Positions 56,991-64,000 of a DNA stretch of 64,000 bases are shown in pieces. This DNA is from Quillaja saponaria (taxonomy: Eukaryota; Streptophyta; Magnoliopsida; Fabales; Quillajaceae). The stretch covers positions 8,928,001 to 8,992,000 of the forward strand of contig CM055611.1 of NCBI GenBank assembly GCA_029379385.1. Reading direction: 5' to 3'. A program made the position numbers and the translations under genes. The notes beneath the pieces are model-generated. The model ran no database searches and had not been told where the DNA came from. It saw only the letters and a list, made by a program, of their open reading frames with translations. The first letter of the stretch is position 1. The number at the start of each line of letters is the position of its first letter.

Positions 56991-57385
56991 TGTTAATATA
57001 GTATAATGACATCCATTAAGAGCATGCTACGTGGCGGTTACCCTTTTACTTTCAGGTAGCCTGAACAGTTTAGGTAGCCTGTGCTGGTGCTCTCCTACTC
57101 TATATATACATGTCATGTTCCTCAGAGAAGGGTAAGAGAAAAAAGAAGGTGATAATTTAAGTTATCTCCCCTCATACCATTTATTCAGCTCTTCTCTTTC
57201 TAACTTACTCATCGGAGGATTTAAGGAGTTCATCCCGGACTTGGCTCCCGTCCTCTATTTTGCAAGATAAGAGATCGCCAGGTCGCCTAAGACACCGTTG
57301 AAACACGTTGACCACAAAGACTACTTTAAGACTACTTCAAGACCATCCATTCTAGTAACCCGTACAGATTAACTTGACATTAACA
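56991..57385 (+). repeat. 5' LTR of the truncated Gypsy element
   Basis: 395 bp, starting tgttaatatagtataatg and ending cattaaca. A TATA box ctatatata lies at about 57099-57107 with a transcript start expected near 57130. TG/CA ends and the adjacent primer site define it. Confidence 0.8.
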
Positions 57386-57402
57386 TTGGCGCCGTCTGTG
57401 GG
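57386..57402 (+). promoter_or_regulatory. Primer-binding site of the truncated Gypsy element
   Basis: ttggcgccgtctgtggg directly after the LTR, the form common in plant Gypsy elements. Confidence 0.88.
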
Positions 57403-57429
57403 AAGCTATTTGATTTGGCTTATCTACTC

Positions 57430-58498
57430 ATGACTAACATGGAAAACAGAGAAGAAGAGTTTGAAGAACAACGTAGGTCGCGAAGGGGAAAGAGCATGGA
57501 AGGTACGTCGCTCCCCGCTCCCATTCTAGACCCCGACACTCTAGTCACTCAGAAGAAGTTCGCTGAGATTATGACTGCTTTAGGAGAATCTCGGCTAGGC
57601 AAGTTGAGAGGTCGCCCCCTAGGGCTCAGTAGAGAATTCAATTTGAAGAGTTGGTTGAAAGCTCAGGGAGTGGTCGAATGGCCTAAGTTAGGGCAGAACC
57701 AAGGGTCAAGGACCCCGCCGAACACACTGAAGCTCATCATCCCTTTACCAAAAGCGTAACCGACAGCCCTATCCTTCAAGGGGTTAAAATCCTAGCCTTG
57801 GAGCAATACAATAGAACTTCTGATCCTGATGATTTTGTGATAGGGTTTGAATCTCTCATGTTGTTACATGGCGTTCCCAACTAGGTGATGTGCAGGGCTT
57901 TCGGCTCTACTTTGAGAGGCAGCGCAAGATGGTGGTTTGCCCAACTCAAACAGGATTCCATTCATTCCTTTGGACAATTGGTTTCTCAATTCAAACGTCA
58001 TTTTATGACCATAGAACGCATAAGAAGGACATCACTTACCTTTTGTCTCTCAAACAAGATGATGAGGAACCCTTTAAGGAATTCGTAGGACTTTTTAAAT
58101 ATGCCGCTTTGGAAGTGGAGGATGTAAATCCCCAAGTGGTGATAATTGCTTTGAGAGCTGGCCTGAAGAAAGCTGAATTTAGGAACAGTTTGAACAAAAG
58201 AACGCCTAAGACTTTGGAAGAGCTCATGAAACGAGCGGAGGAGTATATCAATAAGGAAGAATCTGATTGGGATCTGGTAGCACCTTCATACCAGTCTCTC
58301 AAAAGGCAGTGCTCGCCCGAACACTGCGATGCTCGAACAGGTCATCAAAGGAAGGAAAAAAGAATAAGAGAGAGGAGAGAGCAAACACTTCCTAGCCGAA
58401 GATATGACAATTATAGGCAGCTAAATAATACTCGAACAAAGGTTCTTTTGGCTGTCCAATCAAGAGGCATCCTGAAATTTCCCCCAACCTCAAATTAG
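57430..58498 (+). pseudogene. Gypsy gag
   Basis: The gag starts MTNMENREEEFEEQRRSRRG (Met at 57430). Readable segments are LEQYNRTSDPDDF (about 57800), the Retrotrans_gag block FGSTLRGSARWWFAQLK (about 57900-57950) with its conserved WW, SQFKRHFM (about 57990), LKQDDEEPFKEFVGLFKYAA (about 58050-58110) and LEELMKRAEEYI (about 58215). Frames change at about 57760 and 58040, and a stop lies at about 57882. No zinc knuckle is visible. Not functional. Confidence 0.85.
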
Positions 58499-58499
58499 T

Positions 58500-59050
58500 A
58501 GCAAAAAATGTTGACCACTCGAAGTTTTATTTGTTCCATAGAAGCCCAAGGCATGATACAAAGGATTGTTATATACTAAGAGATGAGATAAAGAATTTGA
58601 TTAGGAGAGGTTGTTTGACCGAGTTCATTCAGCGAGAAGGGTCCAGGAGGGCGCGCTGAGATCTCGGGCCTTATGTCAAGCATTCTTATTACTGTTTTGA
58701 GCAATCTAGATATACTAGAAAAAGTGTGGATAATACCAGAAGACCTCCAAGGTCTCCTGAAGATGGGGGGACTATAATGGGAGTCATACACACAATCGTT
58801 GGTGGATTTTCATCGACGGGTAGGTCATCGTCGGAAAGGAAGCGGTAGCAAGGAGGTCACTGTCGGTAGAGGTGCGGCCCAAGAAATTAAGAGAAGAGCA
58901 TCCCTCAGGAGTCATAACTTTTCCGATGAGGATCTGCTGGGGATCGAGACTCCTCACGAAGATGCTCTGATATGTCCACAAAGATCACTAATTATCAGGT
59001 GCAAAGAGTCCTGATTGACAACAAGAGCTCGACTAACATCATGTACTCCT
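58500..59050 (+). pseudogene. Gypsy gag tail and protease start
   Basis: Readable pieces are KDCYILRDEIKNLI (about 58560) and QRVLIDNKSSTNIMYS (about 59000-59050). The second is the retropepsin region, where the usual DxGSS reads Asp-Asn-Lys-Ser-Ser. Stops occur before and after. The Gypsy sequence ends here, with no RT or integrase following. Confidence 0.7.
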
Positions 59051-60199
59051 AAACATTATAATGCTTAAAATCACCTTAAGCACATTATTCATTCTATGAC
59101 TTTTGTTGGAACTCTCTTCACATTTCAAGTAATATACCTATACTTAGCTTCCACTTTTCCTTTATCTCCATCTATTCATAGTTCTTCTTTTTTTTCTTCC
59201 CCCCTTCCTTTTATTTTCTTTTTCATCACAATTTTAAGGAATTTTGATATTAACTCGAAAGAATTCCCATACCCCTAAACATAAAATTAACATTGTCTTC
59301 TATGTTATAAACAAGGTATGAAAAACTTTCTTGATACTTGAAGCACACATTCCCTTCTTAACAACTCCATTACAAACCCCTAAACTTATTTTAATCTAGT
59401 ATGAAGAATAGGGTAAACATGGAGCACAAATAAACTCCCTCATTTATTTTTATTTTTATTTAATTCTGTAATCTTCCTATAAAAATTAACATGCTTAAAA
59501 GTGAAGGGTGCAAAAGGAAATTAAAAAAAAGGCTAGGGCAAAATTATTGTGGCTAAACAAGAAGAGGACTAATTTGGCTCAATGGGTTAAACAAAGGATA
59601 CTATGTATCAAGGTTGGCATGAAAAGCTCAAACGGTACATAAATGGCTTAAATCATGTCCTTAACTCAGTATTGTCTAGGATTTTGCCTCAAGAGAGAAT
59701 TAAACAAATTCTAAAGTTTTAAACTAAACATGAACTTTCTAAACATAAACGGTTTCTAAATAAGTATGTCAAGTCTAAGCAAAAGATCAAGTGAATAAAG
59801 TTTGGAAATCACATCCTAACAATATTACTAACACAAGAATTTAACATAAACTCACATCATGCCCATAAGTTTCCAAAAACCAAAATCACAATAATATCAG
59901 TGGATAGGAAAGTAATTGAAAAAACATAAAACATCTTAAGCAAAAGACTAAAAACAGCAAGTACACCAATAAAACCCTCTCCTAAACTTAAGACCAACAT
60001 TAAAAGCAATAAGAGAAAATATAAAAGGAATAAGGATAAGAAAAACTCTCTGTTAATGTAATAAGACAGAAAGCTCACTAATACTCGTTCTTAGTAATGC
60101 CCAAGTTGGAAGGAGGTAAAAAAATGATATACATGCTAAAAAAATAAACAACATTTAATAAGAACTAAAACATAAATTAAAAAGAAAAATATAAAAATT
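59051..60199. other. Unassigned AT-rich sequence
   Basis: No coding region recognised. It may be the 3' part of the minus-strand Gypsy element that begins at 62677. Confidence 0.35.
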
Positions 60200-60293
60200 T
60201 AGAAACTTAGGTTGTCTCCCAAGAAGCGCTTGATTTATAGTCATTGGCTTAACTATTGGAAAAGTGATCCTAAGGGAGCTGCTTTCACCTATA

Positions 60294-60640
60294 CTAAGTG
60301 TCATATAACGCTATATATGGGCCTTGATTCATAATGCCCTCAAGCTTGGCAATATATGGAAGTAATTGGTACGTGCACTCAATATCACTTGGTTTTAAAA
60401 AACATTCTTGGTATTTGAAGAGGTATGATGCTAATGAAGGTGGCAGAGGAGTTGCCCTTGTAAGATCTTCACAAATGTAAAATTCAATGGCTATGTTAGA
60501 CTCAAGAGGATGTGTTCTTTCTTCTATAATTATATCTTGAGCTATTTCCTCTTTATGAGTATCTTCTTCTATAACCAATTGAGACTCAATATTTTGATCA
60601 TTTTGGACGTTATCATATAATTCTTCTTCTTTAACCAAAT
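60294..60640 (-). pseudogene. Acidic ORF of the Athila/Tat-like element
   Basis: 114 codons, acidic N-terminus (EEELYDN, EEDTHKEEIAQDIIIEE), then PLPPSLASYLFKYQECF and ECTYQLLPYIAKLEGIMNQG. No domain recognised. It lies downstream of gag in an internally deleted element and ends near the 3' phrase at 60220-60235, so it is likely an element-specific ORF remnant. Confidence 0.4.
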
Positions 60641-60808
60641 TAGGCTCAATAGGTTGGGCACCATGAATTTTCTCATGTGATTCAACTTCTAAGAATTGAA
60701 TACATAGTGGAATGGAGCTTTGTCCATTCTTGAAACATCTCTATAGGCTCTTCATTTGGTATAGGCTTAACCTCATTTGGTGTAAGTTCATTCTCACTTG
60801 ATGTAGAC

Positions 60809-61078
60809 TCACTCATGAGTATAAAGGGATAGCCAAGGTCTCCAACAACTCAAAAGCTTACTCCTTTTTAGATTCATGAAACTTCCACTAGCTAGCCTAT
60901 CAACCACTCTCATTGTCTTATCACACAAACCATTGTAAAATATATGGAGTTGAAACCATTTTGGTAGGTCGTGATTTGGACATGTGCTCAACATATAGTT
61001 GAATCTCTCCCAAGCCTCTTGGAATAATGCCAAGTCAAATTGAGCGAAACATGTGAGATTGAAATATTGATTAAACAT
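60809..61078 (-). pseudogene. Gag fragment of the Athila/Tat-like element
   Basis: 90 codons with the Retrotrans_gag core of Athila/Tat type: FQEAWERFNYMLSTCPNHDL, then PKWFQLHIFYNGLCDKT, then MRVVDRLASGSFMN. It ends near KLLSCWRPWL. The N-terminal gag is missing, because the primer site lies only ~135 bp upstream. Confidence 0.75.
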
Positions 61079-61213
61079 CTTCAGAGTACCTCACAAAACA
61101 AATAAGAAGATAAAATTAAAAATGTAAAAGAAATAAAATAAAATAATAAAAAAACTGCTTGAATTAAAACTAATATTACTTGGTATTAATATTAACTAAG
61201 ATTAGTAAAACAA

Positions 61214-61233
61214 TTCCCCAGCAGCGAGGCCAA
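61214..61233 (-). promoter_or_regulatory. Primer-binding site of the Athila/Tat-like element
   Basis: The minus strand reads ttttggcctcgctgctgggg, a decayed form of TGGCGCCGTTGCCGGGGA, the usual primer site of Athila/Tat elements. Confidence 0.65.
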
Positions 61234-61235
61234 AA

Positions 61236-62677
61236 ATTTATTATAGATTTTACTCACACAAGAGCACATATCGTTAACAAGTAATAAAGTGATAGAGTAG
61301 AGTGTCGAACTCACAAGGAATTGTCACTAATATCTATCTAAATACAAAAATTATCACAATGCAAATTTTATTCAAATAACTAAATTATAGTGAAAATCTA
61401 ATTTAAACTAAATCTAACAATGACAAATTAAACTTAAGAATTTAATGGATAAAGGCTTAGAATTGTAATTTCCCTTAACACTTCACTTCACTTGACTTAT
61501 TATTATCTTATCATGCTTAGTTATGGTATCAAATTATTAACCTAAGGTTCTAATTTAATTAAAAGTATATTCCTATGTCTTATGAATATTTATCTCACTT
61601 AATCAATTCCCTATATTCCTATGAGAATTAAGTTAAGCAAGACTTGTTAAGAATAAACTTAAATTAGCTACACAAGGCATATAGGTATATTCCTAAACTA
61701 CATACAAATTAAATTCAAAGAATCATGTGAATGAATTTAAACAAGAGTTACATCATTCAAGGATGTTTTTTACATTTCCAAGATAAATTAAGGATTTCTA
61801 ATTAATCTAATTGGTAGCTAATCAACTAAAAGCATTAAGCATAGAATGAAATAAATAAATTATATATAAAACCCTAAGCAATCAATAAATAATAAAAACT
61901 ATTAAGCTACATATTGAGTTCAATTGTAATCTTAGAAATAAATTAGTTTATGCTATTCAGTGTAGACATAAACTTAAATAATGTAGACATAAAAAAAATT
62001 ACAAGAAAAGTAAAGAATGAGGAGAATCATAGAAAATCAATTTGTATGTCTTCAATCTTCAACATCAAAGCTGCTCTTGCATTCTTGCACTCTTGATGGC
62101 CTTACTCTATCTAGAAAATATTAGCTAAATTGTGTGTCTAATTGTGTTATCCAAGTCCTCAAGCTAGTCCCCTATTTTATAGGCTTTAAAACCCTTAATT
62201 TCACTTTAATTCAAACTAGCACCTCAACTATAGCTTTCCAGTGCCCTTGCTTCAAAAATCGACGAGTTTTCAGACCTTGATAGTGGACTTGGCACCACAT
62301 GGCCCATTGCCTAGTGCCTTAACACTTCCTTTGGCACCTCGCGCTCATCTTCTGGCCACCTTAGCACAGAAGCTTCTAGAAGTAACATGCTATTTGTGAT
62401 TTTTGCGATTTTGAGCACGAATTCACCACTATTTTAACTTCCAATAGGACTCCTTTAAGCATTAAACTTTTCAAACATATAAGCTAAGTTAATATAAATT
62501 AGAACTCATATAAAACACTTAATCCAAGCCTATATTAACTAGGATTCTTCATCCTAATACTATAACGACTAAACTAGGATTTAACTGAAAACTAAGCAAA
62601 AACCAACTAAAACACTAGAACATAGCTAAAAAAATGAGTAAAATGATGTAAAATAACTCTATTTTATAGAATTATCA
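61236..62677 (-). repeat. Probable LTR of the Athila/Tat-like element
   Basis: About 1.44 kb. The 5' end on the minus strand starts tgataattctataaaatag. The U5-like end lies next to the primer site. It has TG at its start, but I cannot see a clean CA at the other end. Confidence 0.55.
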
Positions 62678-62734
62678 AGAAGAATGATGGGGGTTAGAGA
62701 TTGTGAGTAGACTATAGATAGCTAAATTTGCTAA

Positions 62735-63030
62735 CAATTAAAGATAAGTTTCCCATTCATATGGTGTAAAAATTAATTGATGAGTTATATGGAGTTTTTG
62801 TTTTCACCAAGCTTGACTTGAGATCTAGTTATCACGAGATCATAATTCACTCAAAAGACATTCATAAAATTGCCTTTAGGTCACACAGCTTACTAATGCC
62901 ATTTTAGTAATGCCATTTGAGCTTACTAATGCTCCTTTAGCTTTTCAAAGTTTGATGAATGGGGTCTTTAGAAAGCACTTGATGAAGTTTATATTGGTTT
63001 TCTTTGATGCATTATGATCTATTGTCAAGA
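62735..63030 (+). pseudogene. Gypsy reverse transcriptase fragment
   Basis: Translation in shifting frames shows KFPIHMV, FTKLDLRSSYHEI (first catalytic Asp region, about 62808), IAFRSHS, then [16 protein letters not shown] and [16 protein letters not shown] pieces (about 62930-63010), where the first Asp of the usual DD is followed by Ala. It begins ~60 bp beyond the LTR edge of the previous element. Confidence 0.7.
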
Positions 63031-63059
63031 TTGGACTGCACATTTGAAATACATAGTAA

Positions 63060-63410
63060 CATGCTATATTGGGTATAAGCTGAAGGCAATGGCTAAGATA
63101 AGAATGATGGTAGTAAATAAGGAGTCTATTATTGCTCAGGGCAAGTGTATGAATTTCATGTGGCAGATTTAAGATGAAAGTTTACAAATGATTTCATAGT
63201 GATGCCCTTGGGTGGTTGTGATTTTGTATTAGGTATGTAGTGGCTTGCTACACACAAAAAGAAAAAGTTGTGGGACTATGACAAAGGTTAGCTATAGTTC
63301 CAAAGTGGTGACAAGATGGTGCTGTTATAAGCAATATAGGAGATTCAAGGAGAAACGAATAAGGGAAAGAGGATGTTTAAACTTAACAAAGGTTAGCTAC
63401 AAATGCCTCA
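63060..63410 (+). pseudogene. Gypsy protease/linker fragment, out of order
   Basis: YKLKAMAKIRMMVVNKES (about 63070) and VMPLGGCDFVLGMxWLATH (about 63200-63255) are the C-terminal retropepsin and linker of Gypsy elements. In an intact element this lies upstream of RT; here it follows it. Stops are present. Confidence 0.7.
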
Positions 63411-63479
63411 TCAAGAAGGCCTGAAAGGACAATGACAGAAGAAGTGGTGGTTGTGACAGTTAGTGTTATCATTCTTGAG

Positions 63480-64000
63480 TTGCTACAGCTAGTGCCACAA
63501 GCTTGGAAACAAGATCCTCAACTACAGAAGGTCATTATGGACAAGGAAAAACAGGTGTCCAACTATCCAAAATTTTCTTAGGAACATAATCAACTCAGAC
63601 GGATAGGGAAATTGGTAGTGGAGTATGATCTGAATCTCTAAATGAAGTTGTTGAGGTATTTTCATGAAAGTGCCCTACCTGGTCACTTAGGGTATCAACC
63701 TACATTGAACAGATTTCAAGTTGTTTTCTATTGGAAGGGTATAAAGAGAGATGTCATGCAACATTTGAAAGAATGTATGGTATGCCAAAATCCAAATATG
63801 CACCATCTTTCACCCCACCCATAGGCTATTGCAGCCACTTCCTATTCATATACTATATGGTCTAGCATACCATGGACTTTATTAAAGAGCTTCTCAAATC
63901 CCATGGTAAAGAAGTCATCTTGGTAGTAATTGACAAGCTTAGTAAATATGCTTACTTCATTCCCATCTTCCACTTCTTACACTACCATTACTGTGGCCTA
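63480..64000 (+). pseudogene. Gypsy integrase, runs off the window
   Basis: The integrase zinc-binding region FHESALPGHLGYQPTLNRF, then YWKGIKRDVMQHLKECMVC (63660-63790), keeps the HHCC residues. It is followed by the core start with WSSIPW and VIDKLSKYA in shifted frames (about 63870-63950). A 60-codon open stretch (63642-63824) covers the zinc domain. The window ends inside the catalytic core. Confidence 0.82.

Larger units (their letters stand above)
56991..59050 (+). mobile_element. Ty3/Gypsy element, 5' half only
   Basis: A 5' LTR (56991-57385), a primer site, gag, and the start of the protease region are present. The element then stops at about 59050 just after the protease active-site segment, and no second LTR is found in the window. 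The sequence is GC-richer than the flanks, which suggests a later arrival than the AT-rich surroundings. Confidence 0.82.
60200..62677 (-). mobile_element. Athila/Tat-like Gypsy fragment, minus strand
   Basis: On the minus strand, a probable LTR (62677 to about 61236, starting tgataattctataaaatag) is followed by a primer site and a gag fragment. Further on comes a segment ending in aagcgcttcttgggag, a phrase I associate with the 3' region of Athila-type elements. Between gag and that segment there is no room for a full pol, so the element is internally deleted or non-autonomous. No second LTR was recognised. Confidence 0.65.

Overview
This looks like a repeat-dominated, AT-rich stretch of a dicot plant nuclear genome. 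The evidence is an Au-type SINE, plant Copia and Gypsy retrotransposons, MULE, PIF/Harbinger and CACTA-type DNA transposons, an endogenous pararetrovirus and plant-style introns. There are no bacterial features. I cannot name the species. Nearly all coding sequence here is decayed mobile-element sequence. I see one small gene that looks intact (38497-38766, minus) and a few isolated exon-like pieces.

Layout. 1-10.36 kb: a rearranged, multi-copy endogenous caulimovirid-like sequence, broken by many stops and flipped at two junctions. The coat-protein zinc knuckle lies upstream of the movement-protein domain, then protease, reverse transcriptase, RNase H and a last ORF; this order points to the Cavemovirus/Solendovirus side of Caulimoviridae. 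10.4-15.6 kb: a PIF/Harbinger transposon on the minus strand (Myb/SANT-like ORF plus HARBI1-like transposase), carrying a 61-bp tRNA-related insertion with a perfect 15-bp target duplication. 16.3-18.45 kb: two CACTA right ends, an RNase H-like fragment and a Copia fragment. 18.5-19.6 kb: a degenerate ~166-bp tandem array. 21.8-29.0 kb: an old Copia element with both LTRs. 29.15-30.47 kb: a 1.3-kb long-TIR MULE-like element. 30.49-37.66 kb: a 7.2-kb MULE with TIRs, a target-site duplication, a broken transposase, an Au SINE and probably a nested LTR-type insertion. 38.5-38.9 kb: the small gene and its TATA box. 41.3-51.7 kb: a possible CACTA-like element holding a second array of the same ~166-bp repeat in the opposite orientation, a nested structurally complete Copia (45304-49878, TSD AATAT) and exon-like sequence. 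53.7-56.8 kb: exon-like fragments and a 73-bp dispersed direct repeat. 57.0-59.05 kb: the 5' half of a Gypsy element. 60.2-62.7 kb: an Athila/Tat-like Gypsy fragment on the minus strand. 62.7-64 kb: a Gypsy pol remnant whose domains are out of order and which runs off the window.

How it fits together: the window records successive nested insertions. Examples are SINE into MULE, LTR-type sequence into a MULE intron, Copia into a CACTA-like element, and virus fragments abutting and probably truncating a Harbinger. The two arrays of one repeat family, 23 kb apart and in opposite orientation, and the mirror-image virus arrangement are the least ordinary structures. I found no convincing new functional system.
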